36,158 nt of DNA from an uncultured Prevotella sp. (GCA_944321645.1 CALUMB010000023.1:1-36158), one strand, 5' to 3'; positions 7,432-15,736 are shown, counted from the stretch's first letter. The notes: generated by a model not told the origin, from the letters alone. Translations and numbers: made by a program.

Positions 7432-9005
7432 TATTTAGTCTCGATTTCTTCCTTCATGTCGATGAAGTTGCCTTTCTTGTCGTAGAATTCGTATTGCAGG
7501 AAGGCCAACTTTTGCGATGCCACAACGTTAAGCCCGAATCCATACTTTACCTGCCATTGCCGTTTCAACGAAAACAGGCCTTGGTTGATGTAGGCGGCTA
7601 CGTAAGGATGCACGTGCAAATTGAACTTCTTGACCCCTATTTTGTTGACCAGCCTGTCTATTTTGCTTTCAAGTTGGTCGGTAAACAAGATGCTCGACTT
7701 TATCTTTCCCCTGCCGAAACAAGTTGGGCAGGTCTCCTCGACGTTCACGTCCATGGCCGGGCGGACTCTCTGGCGGGTGATTTGCATGAGGCCGAATTTG
7801 CTTAGCGGCAGTATGTTGTGCCTTGCCCTGTCCTTCTGCATGTTCTTGCACATCCGCTCGTAGAGCATCTGCCGGTCCTCGGCCAGGTTCATGTCGATGA
7901 AGTCTATGACGATGATGCCGCCCATGTCGCGCAGCCTTAGCTGCCTTGCGATTTCGTCGGCCGCGCCCAAGTTCACCTCGAGGGCGTTGGCTTCCTGCCC
8001 GTTTTCGGCGCGTGTCCTGTTGCCGCTGTTCACGTCTACCACGTGTAGGGCTTCCGTGTGCTCTATTATCAGGTATGCTCCGCGCTTGTAGTTCACCGTC
8101 TTTCCAAAGGCCGACTTAATCTGTTTCGTGACGTTGAAGTTGTCGAAGATGGGCACTTGGCCTGTGTATCTCTTTACGATGTCGATTTGCTCCGGGGCAA
8201 TCAGGCTAAGGTATTCCCTTACTTGGGTAAAGACTTCCTCGTCGTTTACGTAAATGCCATCGTAGCTTGAGTTGAACAAGTCGCGCAGCAGGGCAACCAC
8301 CCTGCCTGTTTCCTCGTGTACGACTTGTGGCAACTTGGCGCTCTTCTGTGCCTTTGTAATCGCGTCGTCCCATTTCTTCAGCAGGGCTTTCATTTCTTTG
8401 TCAAGCTCTGCCACGCGCTTGCCTTCGGCAGAGGTGCGGACGATCACGCCGAAATTTTTTGGCTTTATGCTCTGTATGAGCTGTTTGAGCCTTGTTCTTT
8501 CCTCGCCTTTCTTGATTTTGGAAGAGACGGAAACCTTATCGTTGAACGGTATCAGTACCATGTATCGGCCGGCAAAGCTTAGCTCGCAGGTGAGCCTTGG
8601 CCCTTTTGTTGAAATTGGCTCTTTTACGATTTGGACCAATACCTCCTGCCCGACTTTCAGTGTGGTCTGCACGCTCCCGTCTTTTTTCAGGTCTGGGAGC
8701 CTTGAAGCCTTTGAGATTGGATAAAGTTTCTTTTTGTCGCTGAGTACTTGTTTAAGATATTTCTGGTAAGAGTCAAACTGCGAACCTAAGTCAAGATAAT
8801 GCAAAAAGGCATCCCGCTCGAACCCGACATCCACGAAACTGGCATTAAGTCCTGGCATGAGTTTCTTTACCTTTGCCAAATAGATGTTGCCGACAGAAAA
8901 AGACGCCGACCTCGTTTCGGTTTGGTATTCCACGAGGTTCTTGTCCTCGAGCAATGCAATCGAAATTTCTTTTGGCCGTACATCAATGATTACTTCGCTT
9001 GTCAT
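7431..9005 (-). CDS. rng: Ribonuclease G/E
   Basis: The 524-residue endoribonuclease has the catalytic-core layout of RNase E/G. An N-terminal S1-like region (SVGNIYLAKVKKLMPGLNAS then FVDVGFERDAFLH) carries an insertion at about 75-115. The RNase H-like/DNase I-like core holds the two metal-binding aspartates, Asp324 in HVVDVNSGNR and Asp368 in IIVIDFIDM, equivalent to D303 and D346 of E. coli RNase E. A Zn-link CPTC (Cys426, Cys429) mediates dimerisation. Length fits RNase G or the short RNase E without the degradosome scaffold. It cuts single-stranded AU-rich RNA in rRNA maturation and mRNA decay. The gene lies 267 bp downstream of the mS38-like peptide gene, and a stable hairpin in that gap (9045-9066) could be a leader element. 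Confidence 0.95.
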   Translation of the reverse strand: MTSEVIIDVRPKEISIALLEDKNLVEYQTETRSASFSVGNIYLAKVKKLMPGLNASFVDVGFERDAFLHYLDLGSQFDSYQKYLKQVLSDKKKLYPISKASRLPDLKKDGSVQTTLKVGQEVLVQIVKEPISTKGPRLTCELSFAGRYMVLIPFNDKVSVSSKIKKGEERTRLKQLIQSIKPKNFGVIVRTSAEGKRVAELDKEMKALLKKWDDAITKAQKSAKLPQVVHEETGRVVALLRDLFNSSYDGIYVNDEEVFTQVREYLSLIAPEQIDIVKRYTGQVPIFDNFNVTKQIKSAFGKTVNYKRGAYLIIEHTEALHVVDVNSGNRTRAENGQEANALEVNLGAADEIARQLRLRDMGGIIVIDFIDMNLAEDRQMLYERMCKNMQKDRARHNILPLSKFGLMQITRQRVRPAMDVNVEETCPTCFGRGKIKSSILFTDQLESKIDRLVNKIGVKKFNLHVHPYVAAYINQGLFSLKRQWQVKYGFGLNVVASQKLAFLQYEFYDKKGNFIDMKEEIETK

Positions 9006-9044
9006 TCCTTAAACGGTTTTGTTCTTTCGTTCGTTGTTTGTCAT

Positions 9045-9066
9045 GCGCGGCAAGGCATTGCCGCGC
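9045..9066. other. Stable hairpin in the RNase G leader region
   Basis: GCGCGGCAA (9045-9053), a 4-nt loop, TTGCCGCGC (9058-9066): a perfect 9-bp stem. A T-rich tract (CTTTCCTTTTT) follows on the plus strand, but no plus-strand gene precedes it. On the minus strand it would lie 40 nt upstream of the RNase G start. It may be a cleavage or autoregulation site, or an orphan terminator. The rest of 9006-9272 shows nothing I can name. Confidence 0.5.
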
Positions 9067-9272
9067 CTTTCCTTTTTGGTGGAGCCATGCTGCTGCAGTG
9101 GTGAATCCGCTGCGCCTTGCCTGTGCCGCCATGCTGGCGTGGCCTGGCAAGCTTGTGCCGTGAAGGCTCCTGCATACATAAACAGAAAGGGTGTGCCACC
9201 ATCCCCACGGACATTTTGACACACTCCTTCCATAAGATTATCCGAATAGACCCTTGAGAGGTCTGCAAAGGC

Positions 9273-9362
9273 TTACTTGCTCTTGTGCCTATTCTTTCTT
9301 AATCTTTTCTTACGCTTGTGAGTTGCCATCTTGTGGCCTTTCTTCTTTTTTCCGCTTGGCAT
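9273..9362 (-). CDS. 29-residue mS38/AURKAIP1-COX24-like basic protein
   Basis: The minus strand at 9362-9273 encodes a 29-residue peptide of MPSGKKKKGHKMATHKRK type, followed by KRLRKNRHKSK and a TAA stop. More than half of the residues are Lys, Arg or His. This matches a family of tiny Bacteroidota proteins carrying the AURKAIP1/COX24 C-terminal motif, related to the mitochondrial small-subunit ribosomal protein mS38. Its likely place is on the ribosome, wrapped in rRNA. It lies 24 nt after the HU gene in the same direction and upstream of RNase G, a context of nucleic-acid binding and RNA processing. It is easily missed because of its length; identity rests on my recall of the family and on the strong compositional match. 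Confidence 0.8.
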   Translation of the reverse strand: MPSGKKKKGHKMATHKRKKRLRKNRHKSK

Positions 9363-9386
9363 AGCTTATAATTTTAAATGTTACAG

Positions 9387-9674
9387 TTAATTTGCTTTAT
9401 TCTTCATCATTGCGATGAAACTCTTGGCCGGCTTGAATGCCGGATAGTCGTGCGCTTCTATTGTGATTGTGATGTTCTTTGAAATGTTGCGGGCCGTCTT
9501 TGGCGCCCTCTTCTTGACGATGAAGCTCCCAAAGCCTCGCAGGAACACGTCTTCCTTGCGCTTAGTGAGGCTTTCCCTCACCTCTTCCATGAAGGCCTCG
9601 ATTGTAGTGGCCACGTCTTTCCGCGACAGTCCCGTGTCCTTTACAATGTTATTAATTATTTCAGCTTTTGTCAT
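9387..9674 (-). CDS. HU/IHF-family DNA-binding protein
   Basis: The 95-residue product is a histone-like HU protein: a helical dimerisation half (TKAEIINNIVKDTGLSRKDV then TTIEAFMEEVRESL), the FLRGFGSF turn (residues 45-51), and the DNA-gripping beta-arm (about 60-77) ending YPAFKPAKSF. The arm lacks the RNPxTGE proline motif of proteobacterial HU and instead has ARNISKNITI, the form usual in Bacteroidota. As a dimer it bends and compacts DNA. The start at 9674 is chosen because MTKAEII is the conserved N-terminus; the extension upstream to 9731 runs through the promoter. It is the first gene of an HU, mS38-like, possibly RNase G transcription unit. Confidence 0.93.
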   Translation of the reverse strand: MTKAEIINNIVKDTGLSRKDVATTIEAFMEEVRESLTKRKEDVFLRGFGSFIVKKRAPKTARNISKNITITIEAHDYPAFKPAKSFIAMMKNKAN

Positions 9675-9728
9675 CTCAGCTTGTAATGTTTGAAGTTGTG
9701 ATTTTAAACCGATTCTGATTTCGGACTG

Positions 9729-9736
9729 CAAATATA
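9729..9736 (-). promoter_or_regulatory. TAnnTTTG -7 box of the HU gene
   Basis: TATATTTG on the minus strand (9736 to 9729), about 55 bp upstream of the HU start; the -33 element is weak (TTTCC). Confidence 0.55.
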
Positions 9737-9909
9737 GCTATTTTTGGCCGTTCGTGGAAATTTATCATGCTTTTTTTGATAAAAATGGGGCGATTTGGTC
9801 TTGTTGAGCCATAAAATGCACACATATAGCGGGTTACGCCGTCTCCTTTGTCGGTGTGTGGCGGCCTCTCGTCCTTTCGTGCCGGGCGTTGTCGCGCACC
9901 GGGTGCGTT

Positions 9910-10129
9910 AGTTGCATATATGCAAGCAAAAGTCGCCTCGCGCCCCTTCTGCTTTAACACAGGCCGCAGACGCCTTGCAAAACATGCCGTATTGGCTTCC
10001 GTTTCGTGCCGTTTTGCACGCTGAAAGGGCCTGTTTCGGAAGGCAAAATGGCACGTTTCGCAAGACGTTGGCAGCCAGTGCGTTGCGCGAGGAGGGTGGC
10101 CTTGCGGCCTGTTAAGTTAAAAATGTTAA
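9910..10129 (+). repeat. 220-bp dispersed intergenic element, copy 2
   Basis: Dyad AGTTGCATATATGCAAGC at 9910-9927; CTTTAACACAG box at 9952-9962; four contiguous 22-bp units at 9979-10000, 10001-10022, 10023-10044 and 10045-10066; terminal GTTAAGTTAAAAATGTTAA at 10111-10129. Unit phase relative to the dyad is identical to copy 1. It lies between the divergent HU gene and the AraC-type gene. Confidence 0.9.
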
Positions 10130-10307
10130 TCCGGCTGCCGCGCTGCCTGTGCTCGAAGTTCTGCCCTTGGGCGCAGCTGTGCTTCGGCCCTTTGTGGCGT
10201 TGGCCGGGCTTGTGCCGGTCAGGGCGCTTGGCTTGCTTTCCGGCTTCCTTTTTTGCCGGACTTGGAAAATTGTGCCCCCGAAACCTCGCAATGTCAAGAA
10301 TAATTTG
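10130..10307. other. Gene-free stretch between repeat copy 2 and the AraC-type promoter
   Basis: GC-rich sequence with no open frame of coding character, no strong hairpin and no recognisable RNA. Together with the HU promoter and repeat copy 2 it makes up the 727-bp intergenic region 9675-10401. Confidence 0.5.
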
Positions 10308-10315
10308 TAAATTTG
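10308..10315 (+). promoter_or_regulatory. TAnnTTTG -7 box of the AraC-type gene
   Basis: TAAATTTG at 10308-10315, with no clear -33 partner. It predicts a leader of about 80 nt before the ATG at 10402. Confidence 0.5.
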
Positions 10316-10401
10316 CGTCAAAGATTGGAAGGGCTGACGGAAATTAAAGCGGTGTACTTTGTTTCGACGCGGCAGGAACATCTAAAAAATTAATCAAAAT
10401 C

Positions 10402-10833
10402 ATGACCAAAGACAACTCTGAAGAAGCCACAAACCAGGCCAAGACCTACCGGGACTTGGTCAACCCCCGGATAATGGACATAATGCGCGACAAGATTGTG
10501 GAAATAGTCGACAAGCAAAAGAAATATAAGGAGAAGGGATTTTCGGCCAAGAGGCTTGCCGGAGAACTGCACACGAACACGAGGTACATTTCGGCAGTGA
10601 TGAGGATGCGCTTTAACATGAACTACACATCTTATATTAATAGGCTGCGTGTTGAGGAAGCCACCGCCATCTTGGCCGACAAGCGGTTTGCCGACTTGAA
10701 GATGGAAGACGTGAGCTTCATGGTGGGATTCTCAAACCGGCAGTCGTTCTACACAGCTTTTGCAAGGGTGGTGGGCACGACCCCGCGTGCTTACAGGCAA
10801 AAAGCCCTCACAGGCGGGCAGGGCGGTGACTGA
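10402..10833 (+). CDS. AraC-type helix-turn-helix protein without sensor domain
   Basis: This 143-residue protein is essentially a single AraC/XylS DNA-binding domain. The first helix-turn-helix is in FSAKRLAGELHTNTRYISAV (about residues 50-70) and the second is marked by MEDVSFMVGFSNRQSFYTAF (about 102-121) followed by the diagnostic GTTPRAYRQK. Only about 40 residues precede the domain, mostly one predicted helix (NPRIMDIMRDKIVEIVDKQKK), so there is no classical cupin sensor. Stand-alone domains of this type are common in Bacteroidota and may dimerise through the N-terminal helix. The gene is preceded by repeat copy 2 and followed by a terminator at 10904-10933, so it is probably monocistronic. 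Targets are unknown. Confidence 0.88.
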   Translation: MTKDNSEEATNQAKTYRDLVNPRIMDIMRDKIVEIVDKQKKYKEKGFSAKRLAGELHTNTRYISAVMRMRFNMNYTSYINRLRVEEATAILADKRFADLKMEDVSFMVGFSNRQSFYTAFARVVGTTPRAYRQKALTGGQGGD

Positions 10834-10903
10834 CGGCATGGCGGGCGTTCCATTTGGGCCAGCCCGTTAGCCGTGCAAAATGTCCGGCCATTCGTGGCCT
10901 GCT

Positions 10904-10933
10904 GGCAGCCGCACATTGCTGCCGCTATTTTTT
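10904..10933 (+). terminator. Terminator after the AraC-type gene
   Basis: GGCAGC (10904-10909) with GCTGCC (10918-10923), 8-nt loop, then GCTA and six T. Confidence 0.7.
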
Positions 10934-10959
10934 GTTTTAGAACTGTTTTATAAAGAATT

Positions 10960-12903
10960 ATGGAGAATTTCAAGTACACAGACATAAAGTTTGCCGACAT
11001 ACAAATGTTGAGGTATAGGCTCGACGGTTTTGAAAACCTGACGCTTAGGCAGAAAATCTTGGTTTATTACCTCTCGGAGGCCACGCTGTGGGGGCGCGAC
11101 ATCACGTTCGACCAGTTCGGCAAGTTCAACCTTAAGATTCGCAAGACGCTCGAAGCCATCTACACCGACGGCGGCATCCAGCACGACACTCCCGACTTCA
11201 AGGCGCTCGAGGTTTATCTGATGAGGGTGTGGTTCTCCAACGGCATCTACCACCACTATGGCTGCGACAAGTTCGTGCCTGCGTTTGGCGAGGATTACTT
11301 CCGCCGTTGTGTTGGCCTGGTCTCGCCGTCGCGCTTGCCTCTGTCGGCCGGCGAGAGCGTGGCAGAGCTATGCGATGAGCTGGTGCCGGTAATTTTCGAC
11401 CCATCGGTTTTCCCGAAAAGGGTCAACAAAGAGGCCGGGGCAGACTTGGTGGAAACGTCGTCGTGCAACTATTACGAAGGCGTGAGCCAGCGCGAGGCGG
11501 AGAACTTCTACAACGCACTCAAGGCTGCGCATGGCGACCGCTCGCCGTCGTTTGGGCTTAACTCCAGGCTCATAAAGCGTGGCGGGCGCATCTTTGAGGA
11601 CGTCTATCGCGTAGGCGGGCTTTATGGCAAAGCCATCGAGCGCATCGTCTATTGGTTGGAAAAAGCCTGCGGTGTGGCCGAAAACGACAGGCAAGCCGGT
11701 GTCATCAGGAAGCTGATAGACTACTATTCCACCGGCGACTTGTCTGTATTCGACGAGTATTCCATTGATTGGGTCGGCGAAACTTCCGCAAACGTAGACT
11801 TCGTAAGCGGTTTCATCGAAGTCTACGGCGACCCGCTCGGGCTGAAAGGCTCGTGGGAAGGCATCGTGGAATACAAAGACATTGAGGCCACGAAGCGCAC
11901 GCGCACCATAAGCGAAAACGCGCAGTGGTTTGAGGACAACTCGCCCGTGGACGCGCGTTTCCGCAAGCCCAAGGTCGTTGGCATAACGGCCAACGTTGTG
12001 TGTGCAGCCATGCTCGGCGGCGACGAATACCCTTCTACGGCCATAGGCATAAACCTGCCCAACGCCGACTGGATTAGGGCCGAGCACGGAAGCAAGAGCG
12101 TGACCATCGGAAACCTTACCGACGCATACAACAAGGCTGCCAAGGGGAACGGCTTTTACTCTGAATTTGTGGCCGACGAAGCGACCATCGGCCTTATCGA
12201 AAAATACGGCGACGCCTGCGACGACCTTCACACCGACCTGCACGAATGCCTCGGCCACGGCAGTGGGCGACTGTTGCCGGGGGTAAGTCCCGATGCCCTG
12301 AAAGCCTACGGCAACACGATAGAAGAGGCAAGGGCCGACCTCTTCGCCCTGTATTACCTCGCCGACGTGAAGTTGGTCGAGCTTGGCCTCACGCCGTCGT
12401 CCGAGGCTTACAAGGCGCAATATTACACATACATAATGAATGGGCTTATGACTCAACTCGTCCGCCTTGCCCCAGGCAGCTGCATCGAGGAGGCCCACAT
12501 GCGCAACAGGGCCTTGATAGCCAACTGGTGCCACGAAAACGGCGATGTCATTGAGCTTGTAAGGAAGTCTGGCAAGACTTACGTCAAAATCAACGACTAT
12601 GCCGGGCTGCGCGCGCTTTTTGCAAAGCTGCTGGCAGAAATACAGCGGATAAAGAGCGAAGGCGACTTCGCGGCGGCACGCGACCTGGTGGAGAGGTATG
12701 CCGTTAGAATCGACCCCGCTCTCCACAACGAGGTGCTCGAGAGATATGCCAGACTTGGCATTGCGCCCTACAAAGGCTTCATAAACCCAGTGCTGACCCC
12801 TATCGTAGGCGCAAATGGCGACATAACGGATGTCGCGGTGGACTACTCGGAAGGCTATGTTGAGCAAATGCTGCGTTACGGGGCAAGCTATTCGGCTCTT
12901 TGA
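10960..12903 (+). CDS. Dipeptidyl peptidase III (peptidase family M49)
   Basis: The 647-residue zinc exopeptidase removes dipeptides from peptide N-termini. The family's special motif HEXXGH is present as HECLGH at residues 428-433, with His428 and His433 as zinc ligands and Glu429 as catalytic base, followed by GSGRLLPG. The second motif, EEARAD at 455-460, supplies the third ligand and matches EExRAE/D of family M49. There is no signal peptide, so the enzyme is probably cytosolic and takes part in peptide turnover; many Bacteroidota use peptides as nitrogen sources. The ATG at 10960 follows a terminator and an AT-rich gap but no good TAnnTTTG box. It is followed closely (43 bp) by the AlkD-like gene. 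Confidence 0.92.
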   Translation: MENFKYTDIKFADIQMLRYRLDGFENLTLRQKILVYYLSEATLWGRDITFDQFGKFNLKIRKTLEAIYTDGGIQHDTPDFKALEVYLMRVWFSNGIYHHYGCDKFVPAFGEDYFRRCVGLVSPSRLPLSAGESVAELCDELVPVIFDPSVFPKRVNKEAGADLVETSSCNYYEGVSQREAENFYNALKAAHGDRSPSFGLNSRLIKRGGRIFEDVYRVGGLYGKAIERIVYWLEKACGVAENDRQAGVIRKLIDYYSTGDLSVFDEYSIDWVGETSANVDFVSGFIEVYGDPLGLKGSWEGIVEYKDIEATKRTRTISENAQWFEDNSPVDARFRKPKVVGITANVVCAAMLGGDEYPSTAIGINLPNADWIRAEHGSKSVTIGNLTDAYNKAAKGNGFYSEFVADEATIGLIEKYGDACDDLHTDLHECLGHGSGRLLPGVSPDALKAYGNTIEEARADLFALYYLADVKLVELGLTPSSEAYKAQYYTYIMNGLMTQLVRLAPGSCIEEAHMRNRALIANWCHENGDVIELVRKSGKTYVKINDYAGLRALFAKLLAEIQRIKSEGDFAAARDLVERYAVRIDPALHNEVLERYARLGIAPYKGFINPVLTPIVGANGDITDVAVDYSEGYVEQMLRYGASYSAL

Positions 12904-12946
12904 CGGCATCTTCTAACAAACCAATAACCAATTGTATTTCAGTAAG

Positions 12947-13570
12947 ATGGAAAATATTTCTGAAGTAAACGATAAGTTGATGCGCATAAAAAGGTCGTTC
13001 AGGCTGGTGATGAACGGCGTTGCGGCACAGTCGATGCGCGACAAGGGGCTTGTCTACCACATGAATTGGGGCGTTGCCCTGCCGTCGTTGAAAGCCATGG
13101 CGGGCGAATATGGCAAAGACCGCGGCCTGGCTGTGGCCCTGTGGAACGAAAACATCAGGGAATGCAAGATATTGGCCACTCTCATAATGCCGCCAGACTC
13201 GTTCTCGGAAGCCGATGCCGACGTGTGGATGGAACAGACGCCTACCGTTGAAATAGCCGAGCAGGCATCGTTCAACCTATACCAGCACCTGCCGTTTGCA
13301 GAGGGAAAAGCCTGCCAATGGATAGCGTCCGACAGCGAATTGTACAATTTGTGCGGCTACCACACGCTGTCCAGGCTGTTTATGCGCGGCCTGAAGCCAG
13401 GCGCAAAGTGCGCAGGCGAGTTCCTTGGGCGGGCTGCCGAGGCTTTGCGCGGCGACTCGGTTGCCGTAGGCAAGGCGGCGTTGTCGTGCCTGTTGCGCTT
13501 CGCCGAGCTTGGGGAAGGTTATGAGTCGTCCGGCAATATGGCCCTGAAGGCAGCCGGTGTGTCGTTTTGA
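12947..13570 (+). CDS. DNA alkylation repair (AlkD-like HEAT-repeat) protein
   Basis: This 207-residue all-helical protein resembles the Bacteroidota AlkD-like family (PF08713 type). Indicative parts are MRIKRSFRLVMNGVAAQSMR near the start, the GLVYHMNWGVALPSLKAMA segment, and LWNENIRECKILATLIMPPD, where Trp and Arg/Glu pattern as in the first HEAT repeats. AlkD proteins are DNA glycosylases that remove bulky or cationic alkyl-purines without base flipping, but several Bacteroidota relatives have no shown activity, so the enzymatic role here is inference. The ATG at 12947 (MENISEV) is preferred over 12932. It lies 43 bp after the peptidase gene and 19 bp before a glycosyltransferase gene, probably in one transcript. 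Confidence 0.72.
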   Translation: MENISEVNDKLMRIKRSFRLVMNGVAAQSMRDKGLVYHMNWGVALPSLKAMAGEYGKDRGLAVALWNENIRECKILATLIMPPDSFSEADADVWMEQTPTVEIAEQASFNLYQHLPFAEGKACQWIASDSELYNLCGYHTLSRLFMRGLKPGAKCAGEFLGRAAEALRGDSVAVGKAALSCLLRFAELGEGYESSGNMALKAAGVSF

Positions 13571-13589
13571 TTTCCGTAAATTTTGAGCC

Positions 13590-14582
13590 ATGCAAACCGC
13601 TTCCAGCAATGTTCCTTGTCCTAAAGCTCCACTTGTGAGTTTTGTGGTCACGTTCTACAACCTTCCCGTAGAATGGCTGAAGGAGTGCCTCGACAGCATA
13701 CTCAACTTGTCGTTAAGCGCTTCCGAGCGCCAGGTTCTCGTTGTAGACGATGGCTCCGACGCAAGCCCGTTGGCGGAACTTGCCTCTTACATGGACTCCA
13801 TTACGTATATTCGCCAGCCGAACAAGGGATTGAGCGAGGCGCGGAACACAGGCATCGGACTTGCTGCGGGCAAATATGTGCAGTTTGTCGACGGCGACGA
13901 CAAAATCATTTCTGGCGAATATGAGCACTGCCTCGACATCGTAAGGTACAACGACCCGGACGTGGTGATGTTCCGCTCCACAAGCGGCGCTGCCGCAAGG
14001 CACTCTGCCAAAGAGGCGATAGCGGTAGGCGGGCCTGCATTCATGGCCCACAACAATATCCGCGCGGCGGCTTGGGGCTACATATTCAGGAAGGAAATGT
14101 TGGGCGGGCTTAGGTTTACGCCCGGCCTGTTGCACGAAGACGAAGAGTTCACGCCTCAGCTCCTCTTGCGTGCCGTAAGGCTGTTCGACACAGACTATGA
14201 GGCATATTTCTACAGGATACGCCAGCAATCGATAATCACGAGCAAAGACAGGAAGCACATTTTGAGGCGGTTGAACGACTTTGAGTATGTTCTGTTGCGC
14301 CTCAACGCAATGGCAGCCACGCTCAGTGGCGTCGAGTCCGAAGCAATGAGGCGCAGGGTGTCGCAGCTTACTATGGATTATATATTCAACATTGCCACGC
14401 TGACTTCATCGGGAAACCAGATGCGCTCAAGGCTGGAAAGGCTGCGGCAAGCCGGGCTTTTCCCGTTGCCGGGGCGCAATTATTCGCGCAAATACGCCCT
14501 TTTCAGCAAGGTGGCAAACAACAAGGTTGGCCTGTTTGTGTTAAGGAATGCGTTGGCGGCGTTCAAAAGCAATAAGCGATGA
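13590..14582 (+). CDS. Glycosyltransferase family 2
   Basis: A GT-A fold glycosyltransferase of 330 residues. The nucleotide-binding start LVSFVVTFYN (residues 15-24), the VVDDGSD motif (51-57), the SEARNTGI loop (about 82-89) and the metal-binding DGDD (101-104) are all present. The family's acid motif appears in LLHEDEEFTPQLLL (about 178-191). The C-terminal third is helical and basic and may sit on the membrane surface. The nucleotide sugar and acceptor cannot be deduced; proteins like this usually extend capsule, O-antigen or exopolysaccharide. Its stop overlaps the start of the next glycosyltransferase by ATGA (14579-14582), so the pair is translationally coupled and probably acts in sequence on the same glycan. 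Confidence 0.9.
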   Translation: MQTASSNVPCPKAPLVSFVVTFYNLPVEWLKECLDSILNLSLSASERQVLVVDDGSDASPLAELASYMDSITYIRQPNKGLSEARNTGIGLAAGKYVQFVDGDDKIISGEYEHCLDIVRYNDPDVVMFRSTSGAAARHSAKEAIAVGGPAFMAHNNIRAAAWGYIFRKEMLGGLRFTPGLLHEDEEFTPQLLLRAVRLFDTDYEAYFYRIRQQSIITSKDRKHILRRLNDFEYVLLRLNAMAATLSGVESEAMRRRVSQLTMDYIFNIATLTSSGNQMRSRLERLRQAGLFPLPGRNYSRKYALFSKVANNKVGLFVLRNALAAFKSNKR

Positions 14583-15688
14583 AGATACTTCTCTTAGGCG
14601 AATATAGCAACGTCCACGCGACTCTTGCCGATGGGCTAAGGCATCTCGGCCACCAAGTGACCGTAGCTTCCAACGGTGATTTCTGGAAAAACTATCCCCG
14701 CGACATATCCTTGGCGCGCAATCCAGGCAAGTTTGGCGGTGCGGGATTGATGCTGAAGCTATACGCCTTGCTGCCTCTGTTCAGGGGATACGATGTTGTC
14801 CAGCTTATAAACCCCATGTTCGTGGAGTTGAAGGCGGAAAGGATATTCCCCATATACCGCTATCTGCGGCGTCACAACGGGAAGGTTTTCCTTGGCGGCT
14901 ATGGCATGGATTGGTATTGGGTGAACACTTGCATAAGCGAAAAGCATCTGGATTACAGCGACTTCAACATCGGGGCGGAGCTTCGGACGAACGCAGATGC
15001 TCTTAAAGAAAGGCAAGACTGGATTGGCACGGCCAAGGAAAGGCTTAACAAGCACATAGCCGCCGATTGCGACGGGATAGTCGCCGGACTGTTTGAATAC
15101 TGGAGTTGCTATTCCCGATACTTTCCGCAAAAGACGGCATTCATCCCGTTCCCGATCAAGGTTCCGCAAAAAGCTCGCCGCGATTTTTCTTTCACCGGCT
15201 ATCCAGTGAAAGTGTTTATTGGAATAAATAAATCGCGTAGCGAATACAAAGGCACCGACATTATGCTGGAGGCTGCAAGAGACGTTGCAAGCAAACATCC
15301 CGGCAAGATGTCCATCATAAAGGCCGAGTCGGTCCCTTTTGCCGAGTACCAGAAGCTGATGGAAGGCTGCGACGCCATATTAGACCAACTGTACAGCTAC
15401 ACTCCGGCCATGAACTCATTGCTGGCAATGTCGAAGGGCATTGTCTGCATCGGCGGTGGTGAGGAAGAAAACTACGAAATAATAAATGAAAACGCGCTCC
15501 GCCCGATAATAAACGTGAGGCCGTGCTACCAAAGTGTGTACGACGAACTCGAACGACTGATACTGCACCCGGAGGTAATTCCCGACTTGAAGAGGCAGAG
15601 CGTGAGTTATGTGGAAAAGCACCACGACTACATCAAAGTGGCGAGGCAATACGAAAGCCTCTATAACGGAAAGGCCGGAACACGATGA
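14579..15688 (+). CDS. GT-B type glycosyltransferase (GT4-like)
   Basis: This 369-residue protein starts with MKILLLGEYSNVHATLADGL, a Rossmann first strand and glycine loop typical of GT-B enzymes. A second Rossmann-like half begins near KVFIGINKSRSEYKGTDIML (about residues 210-230) and includes AILDQLYSYTPAMNSLLAMSKG (about 262-283) and the GGGEEENYEI segment, positioned like the EX7E donor site of GT4. The donor is unknown. It is coupled to the preceding GT2 by an ATGA overlap. The stop codon lies in the loop of a hairpin (15670-15702) that forms the operon terminator, so the last codons double as the 5' arm of the stem. No membrane segment is evident. Confidence 0.82.
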   Translation: MKILLLGEYSNVHATLADGLRHLGHQVTVASNGDFWKNYPRDISLARNPGKFGGAGLMLKLYALLPLFRGYDVVQLINPMFVELKAERIFPIYRYLRRHNGKVFLGGYGMDWYWVNTCISEKHLDYSDFNIGAELRTNADALKERQDWIGTAKERLNKHIAADCDGIVAGLFEYWSCYSRYFPQKTAFIPFPIKVPQKARRDFSFTGYPVKVFIGINKSRSEYKGTDIMLEAARDVASKHPGKMSIIKAESVPFAEYQKLMEGCDAILDQLYSYTPAMNSLLAMSKGIVCIGGGEEENYEIINENALRPIINVRPCYQSVYDELERLILHPEVIPDLKRQSVSYVEKHHDYIKVARQYESLYNGKAGTR

Positions 15689-15717
15689 ATGTTCCGGCCT
15701 TTCATGTTTTTTGCCAA
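15670..15717 (+). terminator. Terminator overlapping the end of the GT4-like gene
   Basis: AAAGGCCGGAACA (15670-15682) pairs with TGTTCCGGCCTTT (15690-15702), loop 15683-15689, followed by CATG and a T run. The stop codon TGA (15686-15688) starts in the loop. The convergent rpsP gene ends 20 bp beyond; the stem could also help stop its transcript, although the minus side has no long T run. Confidence 0.8.
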
Positions 15718-15736
15718 TCAAGTTCTTGGCATTGCC

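Noticed and set aside
9912-10347. Small plus-strand proteins over repeat copy 2
   Set aside because: The open frames arise from the repeat units themselves, are not shared as a reading frame by the other copies, and have no start context.
11368-12909. 513-codon open frame antisense to dipeptidyl peptidase III
   Set aside because: It mirrors a well-supported M49 gene; the frame stays open because of the GC-rich codon bias, and it shows no domain, signal or promoter.
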